DNA of 64,000 bases from Tenacibaculum sp. MAR_2009_124 (GTDB lineage Bacteria > Bacteroidota > Bacteroidia > Flavobacteriales > Flavobacteriaceae): contig NZ_FNSF01000005.1 of assembly GCF_900105455.1 (NCBI RefSeq), forward strand, positions 248,001-312,000, in the 5' to 3' direction. This document shows, in pieces, positions 21,801-28,373 of the stretch. Numbering within the stretch: position 1 is the first letter of the stretch; each line of letters starts with the position of its first letter. The notes under the pieces were generated by a model. That model was not told the DNA's origin. It was given only the letters and a program-made list of their open reading frames with translations, and searched no databases. A program made the translations under genes and the position numbers.

Positions 21801-22089
21801 TTTATTACCAGAACACCGTGCGACTTGTCTGTTTCACTATTTAAAAACGGAACACATTTTCCCTGAAACGGCAAACTATGAACAATTAAATATTCCTTTT
21901 GGTTTTACCAACTCAAAAGATAATGAGTCAAATTACTTATTAAACTTAACCATAAAAGAAAGTGCTCAGCAGTTAAGTATTAGATGTTATTACTCAACTC
22001 TACATTTTAAAGAAACTACAATAACGGATTTAATGAATGGTTTTAAGAAAAAAATGCACCATTTATTGAACTGGAACTATAACCATTAA
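15847..22089 (+). CDS. NRPS with starter module and adenylation-less module: A-T-E-C-T-E*
   Basis: 2080 residues. It opens straight into an A domain (about 20-510) with no condensation or docking domain, so it looks like an initiation module. Pocket residues DAFFIGGIF resemble the Val code DAFWIGGTF. T1 has Ser560 in GLDSIS, the form usual before epimerases. The E domain (about 590-1035) shows PIQQW, HHLIVDGVSW (736), ESHGRE with Glu868, GWFTSAYPV and FNYLG, so it should be active and give D-Val. Next comes a condensation domain (about 1065-1490, HHILIDGWS at 1211) and then directly T2 (Ser1582, GGHSL), with no A domain between. The terminal domain (1639-2070) is E-like but degenerate: HHLVFDGVSL (1771), and SQQRE preceded by Met1913 where the catalytic Glu should be. 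There is no TE. The 44 bp gap suggests one transcript with the genes before it. How this protein passes on its chain is unclear. Confidence 0.93.
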   Translation: METIADKLVTAKEIKHHLLSELFEEQVYKNPTKVAIHLNDHKISYADLNKKANQIAHFIQYNYLKEYRRKIPKNTVFGVLGKKDINTIASILGILKTGAAYIAISPDDPEERIQYLLKDSEAIFLLLTESNKTKKYPCITLQIEDEKLHEFATYSPDITIEQGTLAQLIYTSGSTGAPKGVMLTHKNLSNRLINPSYVNVTTNDCFLQLANYAFDASTFEIFGALLNGASLVLVNRKLLFDFEALTNYIEKHGVTIAFFTTSFFNAIVDQHIDLLKSIKKIIFGGEAASFSHVKKALAVLGPNRLINGYGPTECTIFTTCYSINEISPEQKSIPIGIPVGDNCVYILDKQLKPVKQGDTGELWVKSLSVAKGYYKKPELTEKAFKKGILGNNDTFYKTGDLGRINNHGAFEFIGRNDNQVKLRGYRIELGEIEYHVMQHPKINFAVAKIKKDHRGLGSIAVWVLAIEKVDAEEIKKYLSMKVSDYMLPRHIIFIDKIPLTSNGKLDKNKLPDPKELQGSSFSKPKSNGTKEEKLLYALKEVLGNQNIHFDDNFFSLGLDSISALHFVTEAKKMNLYFSASDIYNYPTLGELSLITQETLLKKVNTSIEEIGLTPIQQWYFNLDFSDPSYFLQSQTITIKNVAIEKIKSAFQKLVNLHPVFKTKFRKNNNRFIQSYTNTNSDSFFSVHNAKKVKNERRAVREIEKDLEEQIDLTKNELYKVAIIEGKSNTYVLIILHHLIVDGVSWRILLEDLIHLYQGKTVLTTDTKAQWYQHLIVYSQKKKTLEALPFWKSITEQIQTFSLPKDQFIIYPNFTYNSVGDQLSEEKTRLLSEDSFKVYNTNVETLLITAYIKSLAHWIGQNKIVFMLESHGREKCIEDIDVSRTIGWFTSAYPVVVNLPNNNDTGNSIISVKEQLKNVPDNGLSYGALKYLHNDSKVKNTIKDASPEAWFNYLGRFDENQHELPEGWSLFDEGSGHDVVGSKNKHWSPFELNCSIVKNKFLFKVTYDENLFRKETVNKFVHDFKTNLIHIIEHCKSKTKVCYTPSDFELGHLNQTTFETLYEKLRKRASIKTIMPTTGLQRGILFHYLQNKESDQYYVQVKITISGALDSAYLKNKLQELVKENEIFRSVFVWKNLKEPLQCTYEYDEELDAINWNEISLTEKEPNEIDQEINDILDIDRKKEFYLNETPPIRFLLIKQNDGLHTLVWTLHHILIDGWSIYHIINDLVASFENKTTTKGFHQEKSLQFHHLNRWLNNQTQDNAFTFWTKQLSPVQNTTPFPFTKTKHQPSPDKPIQNQKEHCLVFSRNTTSQIKGLAKQYHVTLNSLFQFSWAKMLQLLTNRDVITFGVTVSGRNHNFQGIERIVGPLINTLPVVTQWANQHTIKEQVRIIHKTFQQINEYSYIDLNELLKMTQLTTPHLFNHILVFENHKKVGTYQNSSSDIHIENVEEIEKTNYPITVLGSEEKDCLQVKVIYDTDCFEEKMIHKMLKTLKGVLEYTLDNPMAQTNQIETMSANLDLETSELKNLNNNVAQKPIQNYEGKTNRTAKHKQRSSIYLALWEKVLDQEGITLSDDFFHLGGHSLNALEISNELKQQGELVSVNDIYQYRTIENLLSFTSNQVNTKGKTTSSAIQNDKKLFPLSPLQQRFVKRKLINRNRFNVPFLAKIKFKTSIEAINNVVKKLVEKHKSLQLRFVKERNGFKQYYDNYPKDNLCDYFDLSLIQPENQDLYITKKCEEAQTQFNLLEGKLFKVIVFNHYIHPDSKVVFFLFHHLVFDGVSLQIFTNDFFRFLTLKSNDKQTIENQSINSCSYKDWVLTIQNYIVNKSFSTEHTYWKNVLRSGGDIPTDLNLEKRVTHREMNALEFILIEDDQLMNEFTKSIKKIKLMPSNFLISVFYNTCNEYFKTTDLLIDIMSQQRESFFQQVNIQNTTGFFAGAYPVRLSLDKNLSNESLIQQINKTVLEVPKNGLDYFILKYSTLGNNTKELLLPEHRATCLFHYLKTEHIFPETANYEQLNIPFGFTNSKDNESNYLLNLTIKESAQQLSIRCYYSTLHFKETTITDLMNGFKKKMHHLLNWNYNH

Positions 22090-22116
22090 CCAACTAACTT
22101 ATTAACGATTTAAATT

Positions 22117-23007
22117 ATGAAAGTATTTGAATTTTGTCCATTTTTTAATGAAAACAAAGTAGCCGAAATTAAAATAAAAGAAGATGCCCATTGGGTGGAT
22201 ACTTTATGTATTTTGGAAGCTAACAAAACATTTACTGGTAAAGACAAACCTTATAATTTCAATACATCACTACTTACCGATAGAGTACATTATGAAAAAT
22301 TTGATGTCACTGGAAAGTTTCGCGAGATTGAAGAAAACAAAGATTATTACAATCCAGAAACTTGTAGAGCTGAAAACTTTGATCATTGGTACTGGAATCT
22401 TTTAAGTAATAATTATGCCTTTTTTAATGAATCAGTACAAAGAAACATGTGTACTATTTTAAAAGAAACCATTAGTGACGATGATATTATTATTTTATCA
22501 GATTTAGATGAAATCATAGACAGTCGATTTGCTGATAGAATTATTGAAGAAACAAAAAAACATCAAGCACTTACTGTTAAATTACATTATACTTCTTTTT
22601 ATCTTAACCTATTCCTTGAATCAAATCATGGAGCTCCTAATTGTAGTTACCGCCTTTTTGTAATGACAGGTAGATATTTTAAATCAATGCCTTTTACTTC
22701 AGATTTTTTAAGAAAGAAAGGAATCGCAGAAGCAATGTATGATGTATTACCGTGTTTAGATTTCTTTGCTGGTTTCCATCATTCTTGGGTAGATCATTTG
22801 AATAATGGATTACCAAAACTAAAAGCATTCGATGCGAATGTAAAAGACAAAAACATTATCACAGAAGAGTACTTACACCAGTGTATTAAAGACAGAAGAT
22901 TACACTATCTAGATGCCAATTTATATATGGACGACAACAAAGAATTTCTTGCCTCTTTAAAAGAAGTAAACACCAACAGTCTTTGGCTAACAGAACAGGA
23001 AGTATAA
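22117..23007 (+). CDS. Glycosyltransferase family 17-like protein
   Basis: 296 residues resembling GT17 (beta-1,4-N-acetylglucosaminyltransferase-like) enzymes. The N terminus has the family pattern of a hydrophobic strand, FCPFFNE, then VDTLCILEANKTFTGK. A DxD-type metal/sugar-nucleotide motif, SDLDEI, lies at Asp129-Asp131. No signal peptide or membrane segment is visible, so it is probably cytosolic. It starts 27 bp after the last synthetase on the same strand, so it is probably cotranscribed and may glycosylate the peptide or a precursor. That link is inference from position only, since GT17 genes also occur in polysaccharide loci. A stem-closed structure and a strong terminator follow before the convergent nitrate genes. 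Confidence 0.8.
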   Translation: MKVFEFCPFFNENKVAEIKIKEDAHWVDTLCILEANKTFTGKDKPYNFNTSLLTDRVHYEKFDVTGKFREIEENKDYYNPETCRAENFDHWYWNLLSNNYAFFNESVQRNMCTILKETISDDDIIILSDLDEIIDSRFADRIIEETKKHQALTVKLHYTSFYLNLFLESNHGAPNCSYRLFVMTGRYFKSMPFTSDFLRKKGIAEAMYDVLPCLDFFAGFHHSWVDHLNNGLPKLKAFDANVKDKNIITEEYLHQCIKDRRLHYLDANLYMDDNKEFLASLKEVNTNSLWLTEQEV

Positions 23008-23021
23008 ATAACAGCTTGAAC

Positions 23022-23080
23022 TACCCCTATATAAAACTACAAGATATATAGTTGGAACCGTTTATTAACCTTTAGGGGTA
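23022..23080 (+). other. Possible structured RNA element after the glycosyltransferase gene
   Basis: A perfect 8 bp outer stem, TACCCCTA (23022-23029) with TAGGGGTA (23073-23080), closes a loop holding a nested 5 bp hairpin, AACTA (23035-23039) with TAGTT (23049-23053). It lies just after the stop codon and before the terminator, so it would sit in the 3' untranslated RNA. No known family is recognised. It could be chance pairing in AT-rich DNA, though the GC-rich outer stem is unusual here. Confidence 0.35.
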
Positions 23081-23114
23081 AATATCAATTGGCATCAACT
23101 ATAACTTATATTAC

Positions 23115-23155
23115 ACAAAGCGTTTTTCAATATTGAAGAACGCTTTGTACTTTTT
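23115..23155. terminator. Bidirectional rho-independent terminator
   Basis: Stem ACAAAGCGTT (23115-23124) pairs perfectly with AACGCTTTGT (23139-23148). The interior is itself nearly all paired (TTCAATATTGAA palindrome), giving a hairpin of about 16 bp, followed by TTTTT at 23151-23155. It separates the convergent NRPS/glycosyltransferase and nitrate reductase transcripts. Confidence 0.85.
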
Positions 23156-23159
23156 ATGA

Positions 23160-23222
23160 TTTGAAATCACTGTAAAAGTAAAAAAAGCGTTTTATTGTGG
23201 TAATATCAATTTACAAATAGTA
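23160..23222 (-). repeat. Interspersed intergenic repeat, copy A (reverse orientation)
   Basis: Read on the minus strand this matches copies at 29085-29149 and 37002-37078. The 37-base core from ATTACCACAATAAAAC to CTTTTACAGTG differs from the 29085 copy at only about three positions. The outer ATACCA/TGGTAT ends of the other copies are degraded here. It lies in the 3' region of the rubredoxin-fusion gene. Confidence 0.75.
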
Positions 23223-23233
23223 GAAGTATTAAT

Positions 23234-24664
23234 TCAACTTATTTTCTTAAGTGTTATTTTCTCAAAACTATCCTTATTTGCCTCACATAATGAACACTTA
23301 TAATCTTCAGTTAAACTCTCAAAAGGGGTATTTGGCGGAACACCCTGAGTTTTATCTCCATATTGCTCTTCATACAACAACTGACAATGCTTGCATTGAT
23401 AAACCTCAACTTCTTCTTTACTTTCCTCTTTTTTAATATATTCTATTTCTTTTTCGGCACCTAATTGTTCGAAATACAACCTACTCAATTCAATTAGTAA
23501 ATCTGGCAACTCTTCTTTATCAACCTCTCTAACACTTGTAATATACTCTCTTGTATTAGGATCAAAATTTTTAGCATGTAATAAGTTATACGTACTTCTT
23601 ATATTAAATTCTTTTAACTCATCAGGTATACTATTCCTTTCAATAACAATAGAAGTAAAATAATACGAGGTTTTAACGTAATCGGTTATTCCGAATGTTA
23701 AACCATAAGTACTAATATCATTTTTATCAAAATTACGAACCAAATACTTTTTCAGTTCTAATGCTTCGGAATTACCAACTGGAATGTGCCAATTCAATTC
23801 TAACATTGAGTGTCGTACATTAATACCATATCTTCCCAAAAACTTTTCCCAGCGCAGCTTAGTACTACCCGGAATATCCTTAATTATAAAGGATTTCCAA
23901 GGAGTAATTGAAATTTTACCAATCTTACACTCAAAGCACAAATCGCACATAGCTTTTAAGAATGTTAAATCATATTTATTATTTCTCCAATATAATCCTA
24001 ACCAATATTTATCATTACCAATTCTATTCATTCCTTCATAATAAGGAAAAGGATGAAACGGGATTTTTAATGATTCATCTATGGTCCTATTATTCATATC
24101 GACACTGTGATTCACCAAATCAAAAACCAATTGAATAGTATCAAGTTCTTCTTTTAAAAGTTCTTCAATAATTCGAGTTATTTTTTCAATATCCCAACTA
24201 TAAATTAAAGCTGGGTAGATTTCCATTGTATTCCAATATGGTAATCTGACATACAAATACCAATAATCTTCATACTCAGAAGCTATGAAATTTAAATGGC
24301 CAGTAAATAATGGAACCAATCGCTGTTTTGGATCAGTTATGTTAATTTTTAATTCAGATGCTTTTCTAAATTGCTCTAAAACATACAAATACTTATCACT
24401 TGTTAACCAGGTTGTACTAGGAAAGATATCGGAACTTACATAAGAAGACATTATATTTTCTTCCATATCATTGGTCGAATTTACAACCTGAAAACCTGCT
24501 ACTTCTTTTGACATTTTTTTATTTTCCTCAGGAAATAAAACATCTTGCCTTGAACCAAAAGAAATGGTTTCAAATCCGAGATCTTCTGAAACTTCACAAA
24601 TTTTCTTCAATTCTGCTGGAGACAAAACCCCTCCCTTTATAATTAACCTTGATAACTGAGTCAT
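23234..24664 (-). CDS. Sulfite/nitrite-reductase-fold protein fused to rubredoxin
   Basis: 476 residues. The N-terminal 50 or so residues look like the ferredoxin-like half domain of nitrite/sulfite reductases (GGVLSPAELKKI...GSRQDVLFP). The middle keeps a similar layout but lacks an obvious set of Fe-S/siroheme cysteines. The C terminus is a rubredoxin with all four iron ligands, Cys424, Cys427, Cys457 and Cys460 (CKHC...CSLC). The ATG overlaps the nitrate reductase stop by one base (TAATG), so the two are translationally coupled. Probable role: one-electron carrier or assembly partner for the fused nitrate reductase, in the cytosol. Rubredoxin-type proteins occur in other flavobacterial nitrate clusters from what I know. 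The large domain is probably non-catalytic; that is inference from the missing cysteines. Confidence 0.8.
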   Translation of the reverse strand: MTQLSRLIIKGGVLSPAELKKICEVSEDLGFETISFGSRQDVLFPEENKKMSKEVAGFQVVNSTNDMEENIMSSYVSSDIFPSTTWLTSDKYLYVLEQFRKASELKINITDPKQRLVPLFTGHLNFIASEYEDYWYLYVRLPYWNTMEIYPALIYSWDIEKITRIIEELLKEELDTIQLVFDLVNHSVDMNNRTIDESLKIPFHPFPYYEGMNRIGNDKYWLGLYWRNNKYDLTFLKAMCDLCFECKIGKISITPWKSFIIKDIPGSTKLRWEKFLGRYGINVRHSMLELNWHIPVGNSEALELKKYLVRNFDKNDISTYGLTFGITDYVKTSYYFTSIVIERNSIPDELKEFNIRSTYNLLHAKNFDPNTREYITSVREVDKEELPDLLIELSRLYFEQLGAEKEIEYIKKEESKEEVEVYQCKHCQLLYEEQYGDKTQGVPPNTPFESLTEDYKCSLCEANKDSFEKITLKKIS

Positions 24665-27600
24665 TATATCAATTGTTTTTGTCTAGTTACTATTTCTCTT
24701 ACCTCTGTTTTACAACTTCCACATCCAAGACCAGCTCCCGTTTCTTTACATAAATCTGAAAAACTACTGCATCCATTTTTTATTGTTTCTATTAAATTTT
24801 CTTCACCAACCTGACTGCATGAACAAATTAACTTTCCTTTTACCAGCTGAGTATTAGAGGTATTTCTTAATAATAACTCACGCTTATCAGACAACTCAAT
24901 TTTCCCTTCAATCAAACTCTTAAATTCGGCAAACTCATTCTTATCTCCTACCATAATCGCTCCTACCAATAAATCATCCTTGATAATGCATTTTTTATAA
25001 TATCGTTTGCTTATATCTGTAAAAACTATTTCTTCGTATCCCTCCTTCTTTTCTGGAATCAGAATATCTCCAATACTACACAAATCTAAATCGCTAAACT
25101 TCAAAATATTCATAGCAACCGACCCTTTGTAAACACTACTAATATCTCCTAAAATAAAATTTGCCAAAATAGATGCTTGTTCCTCAGCTGCAGATGTGAT
25201 TCCAAGTAGCTTATTTTTAAACTCTGCGATTTCTCCAATAGCAAAAATGTTTGGATCAGAAGACTGTAGGTGTTGGTTCACCTTAATACCTCTACCACAA
25301 TGAAGTCCAGATGACTTTCCAATTTCGATATTTGGGCGTGTTCCAATAGCGTATACAATAGCATTTGATGAAAATGTTTTTCCACTTTTTAACGTAATCT
25401 GAAGCTCTTTATCATTTTCACTATCGAAAACAGTGCTTACCTCATTTGAAAAATACACTTGAATCCCTAATTCTTCCACATGCAAGGCAAGTAATTTTCC
25501 AGAGATTTCATCTAACTGTCGCTCCATCAATCGAGATGATCTTTGAACAAGTGTAATATTGATCTCTTTATTTTTCAAAGCAGCTGCTAACTCCAAACCC
25601 AATAAGCCACCTCCTACGATGGTTACATGCTGATTATACAAAGGAATTTTAGATGCTTCAAGATGATTTTTAAATCGATCAGCATCTGTTTTGCTTCGAA
25701 TTGTGAACCTTCCCGCTAAATCCAATTGTACATCTTTAGGCACAAATGCACGACTACCAGTTGCCAATATTAACTTGTCATAATTATATTTTCTTCCGTA
25801 ATTATCAGTAACCATTTTATGCACTCTGTCAATATTCTCAATCACTGTTTTATCCAATAGCTCTATTTTAAGTTTTTTAAACTCCAAATCTTTTATTTTT
25901 TGAAGTTGTTCCCATGTTAACTCTTCAGTTACATACTCTGGCAGTAAAACTCTATTATAAAAAGGATTTACTTCTTTTGAAAAAACTAAAATTTCATCTG
26001 TGTCATTATGGTCTCTATAATTTTGCACAAATCTAAACGCCGCCGCTCCAGCACCCACAACAATAATTTTCTCTTTTGGTTTTAAATATTTTGAAACTGA
26101 AACTCTCGTATATTTAAAATCGGGTTCCTTTGAAATGGGATCGATTACAGTTTTAGTTAAGTTATTGGCACGATTGAGATCGCTTTCGAGTTGCTTTCCC
26201 CAATGCATTGGTAAAAAAACTACGTCGTATTTTACATTATTCGTCACTTTCGCCCTTACTCTAACCACACCGTTTTCACTTTTCACTTCAACAACATCAC
26301 CTTCTTTAATATTTCGTGTATAGGCATTGGTTTCATTAATTTCTAATACTGGATTGGCATAATGTGTTTTTAACCTCGATACCTTCCCCGTCTTGGTCAT
26401 TGTATGCCATTGATCTCTAATCCTTCCTGTGGTTAGGATTAAAGGGTATTCCGAATTTGGAGGTGCAGATATATTTTCAATAACCTTCGGAATATTAAAA
26501 ATTGCCTTTTTTGAAGGGGTGTAAAAAATCTTATCTTCAAACAAACGAGGAGTTCCTTTATGTCTAAAAGTAGGCACTGGCCATTGAAATGTTCCTTCAT
26601 GTTTCAAACGTTGATAATCTAAATATGAAACATCAATATTCGTTCCTTTAGTCATTAAACTATATTCCTTATATATTTCACTAGTTGAATTATAATCGAA
26701 ACCATCGTATCCCATTTTATTAGCAAAATCACATAAAATTTCTACATCGGGTCTTGCCTCTCCAGGGGCCTCGATTGCTTTTGGTAAATATGAAATCCTT
26801 CTTTCTGAGTTTGTCATAGTACCTTCCTTCTCTAACCAAGAAGCAGCGGGAAGAATTAAATCTGCATGCTCCAATGTATCAGCATTTTTGGAGATATCTT
26901 GAACAATAACAAATTTGGCTTTTTTCAATGCTCTTTCAATTTTATTTGCATTCGGCATACTTACCATTGGATTGGTACATACGATCCATATTGCCTTCAT
27001 TTGACCAGCTTCTAAAGCATCAAACATCTCTGTTGCTGTAAATCCAGGCTTATCAGATATTTCTTCCGAATTCCAAAATGTTTGCACTTCCTTTCTGTCC
27101 TTTTCACTAAATAAATTCTTATGAACAGCTAGCAAATTTGCCATTCCTCCAACCTCTCTTCCCCCCATGGCGTTCGGTTGTCCTGTTAACGAAAATGGAC
27201 CAGATCCAGGTTTTCCTATATGACCTGTTATCAGAGATAAATTAAGTAAGGAGTAATTTTTATATGTACCTACAGAACTTTGATTTAATCCCATTGCCCA
27301 CATACTAATAAAACCATTAGCATTCCCAATGAAATCAGCTGCTTTCTTAATTTCATCAACGGTTATACCGCAAAGTTCTGCCGCTTTTTTGAGAGATGTT
27401 TTTTGAACATGTTTTTTATATTCTTCAAAACTTTCTGTATGATTTTTTACAAAGTTTTTATCGATTTTTTTCTTATCAATTAACCTTTTTCCGATTGCAT
27501 TGTTTAAAATAATATCCGTTCCAGGAAAAATTTGCAAGTGTAAGTCAGCAAAATTAGCAGTATCTGTTTTTCTAGGGTCTACTGAAATTATTTTAACGTT

Positions 27601-28185
27601 AGGATTTTCACTTTTATGCTTTTCAATCCTTCTAAATAAAATCGGGTGACACCAGGCAGGATTCGCTCCTGTGATAAAAAAGCAATCGGCTAACTCAATA
27701 TCATCATAAGAAATAGGCACTGAATCTTCGCCAAAAGTGTTTTTATATCCAACAACAGCTGAACTCATACAAAGTCGAGAATTTGTATCAATATTATTAG
27801 TTCCTAAAAATCCTTTTGTAAGTTTATTAGCGATATAATATTCTTCGGTAAGGCATTGACCCGACACATAAAAACCAACACTATCGGGTCCGAATTTCCT
27901 AATCATTGTTTTAAAAACACTTGCCGCTCTATTGAGCGCAACATCCCAAGAAACCCTTTCGAGTGGATGGTTTTTACTCCACTTCATTTCTGGATACAAA
28001 AGACGATCAGAGGTATCCTTTGCGACATAATGCAAATTCATTCCTTTTGAGCAAAGCGTCCCTTTGTTTACTGGATGATCCTTATCTCCTTCAACCTTTA
28101 AATTATTACTCGCATCTTTTTTTACGACAATCCCACAACCGACACCGCAATATGAACAGGTAGTTTTTATTTCATTTTGCTGCAA
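24664..28185 (-). CDS. nasA: Assimilatory nitrate reductase fused to FAD and BFD-type electron-transfer domains
   Basis: 1173 residues. Reduces nitrate to nitrite with a molybdenum bis-MGD cofactor. An N-terminal [4Fe-4S] motif (CSYCGVGC...LCSKG) leads into the molybdopterin oxidoreductase domain, with NSRLCMSSA carrying the likely Mo-ligand Cys, and an MGD-binding domain (about 575-680). From about residue 690 comes an FAD/NAD-type oxidoreductase like the N-terminal part of NirB (VVGAGAAAF...), ending in a BFD-like [2Fe-2S] domain (CSCSQ...GCGSCK). Catalytic and electron-input subunits are thus one chain. No signal peptide, so cytosolic and assimilatory. The frame has no ATG near the start: an in-frame stop lies just upstream and the only usable codons are TTG (28185) or ATT, so TTG is chosen. 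The rubredoxin fusion follows by one-base overlap. Confidence 0.93.
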   Translation of the reverse strand: MQQNEIKTTCSYCGVGCGIVVKKDASNNLKVEGDKDHPVNKGTLCSKGMNLHYVAKDTSDRLLYPEMKWSKNHPLERVSWDVALNRAASVFKTMIRKFGPDSVGFYVSGQCLTEEYYIANKLTKGFLGTNNIDTNSRLCMSSAVVGYKNTFGEDSVPISYDDIELADCFFITGANPAWCHPILFRRIEKHKSENPNVKIISVDPRKTDTANFADLHLQIFPGTDIILNNAIGKRLIDKKKIDKNFVKNHTESFEEYKKHVQKTSLKKAAELCGITVDEIKKAADFIGNANGFISMWAMGLNQSSVGTYKNYSLLNLSLITGHIGKPGSGPFSLTGQPNAMGGREVGGMANLLAVHKNLFSEKDRKEVQTFWNSEEISDKPGFTATEMFDALEAGQMKAIWIVCTNPMVSMPNANKIERALKKAKFVIVQDISKNADTLEHADLILPAASWLEKEGTMTNSERRISYLPKAIEAPGEARPDVEILCDFANKMGYDGFDYNSTSEIYKEYSLMTKGTNIDVSYLDYQRLKHEGTFQWPVPTFRHKGTPRLFEDKIFYTPSKKAIFNIPKVIENISAPPNSEYPLILTTGRIRDQWHTMTKTGKVSRLKTHYANPVLEINETNAYTRNIKEGDVVEVKSENGVVRVRAKVTNNVKYDVVFLPMHWGKQLESDLNRANNLTKTVIDPISKEPDFKYTRVSVSKYLKPKEKIIVVGAGAAAFRFVQNYRDHNDTDEILVFSKEVNPFYNRVLLPEYVTEELTWEQLQKIKDLEFKKLKIELLDKTVIENIDRVHKMVTDNYGRKYNYDKLILATGSRAFVPKDVQLDLAGRFTIRSKTDADRFKNHLEASKIPLYNQHVTIVGGGLLGLELAAALKNKEINITLVQRSSRLMERQLDEISGKLLALHVEELGIQVYFSNEVSTVFDSENDKELQITLKSGKTFSSNAIVYAIGTRPNIEIGKSSGLHCGRGIKVNQHLQSSDPNIFAIGEIAEFKNKLLGITSAAEEQASILANFILGDISSVYKGSVAMNILKFSDLDLCSIGDILIPEKKEGYEEIVFTDISKRYYKKCIIKDDLLVGAIMVGDKNEFAEFKSLIEGKIELSDKRELLLRNTSNTQLVKGKLICSCSQVGEENLIETIKNGCSSFSDLCKETGAGLGCGSCKTEVREIVTRQKQLI

Positions 28186-28218
28186 AATACTTTATTTTTA
28201 TTTATTACTCCCTCATTT

Positions 28219-28248
28219 ATAAGTAGTAAAAATAAGTATAACTAAGTA
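28219..28248 (-). promoter_or_regulatory. Heptamer array upstream of nitrate reductase
   Basis: On the minus strand, TACTTAT occurs at 28225-28219 and 28238-28232, with TACTTAG at 28248-28242, all in the same orientation about 35-65 bases before the nasA start. TACTTAT fits the NarL heptamer consensus TACYYMT. Likely a binding array for the NarL-type regulator encoded next door; binding is inferred. Confidence 0.5.
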
Positions 28249-28316
28249 TTTTTTACGTATCTAGAAGAAAGAAAAGCACTAACACTCAAACTTTTACCAA
28301 ATTCTCAAAAGCAGTC

Positions 28317-28344
28317 CTTTTTTTGAAACAAACCCCAAAAAAAG
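28317..28344 (-). terminator. Weak terminator-like hairpin after the response regulator
   Basis: A 9 bp stem CTTTTTTTG/CAAAAAAAG lies just past the regulator stop in its direction of transcription. It is AT-rich and has only a short T tail, so it may not terminate efficiently; read-through into nasA is possible. Confidence 0.3.
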
Positions 28345-28373
28345 ACAGTTTTTTTTTAAGTTATCCGAATACT

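Noticed and set aside
2..22089. NRPS product as a siderophore linked to the Xus-like uptake loci
   Set aside because: No dihydroxybenzoate genes, ornithine hydroxylase, cyclisation (Cy) domain or exporter is seen, and the two regions are separated by the nitrate locus. Orn alone is not evidence for a hydroxamate.
2..22089. Gramicidin S-like peptide
   Set aside because: Val, Orn, Leu and a Phe-like code are all present, but the order, the number of modules, the three dual C/E domains and the lack of a clear Pro module do not match.
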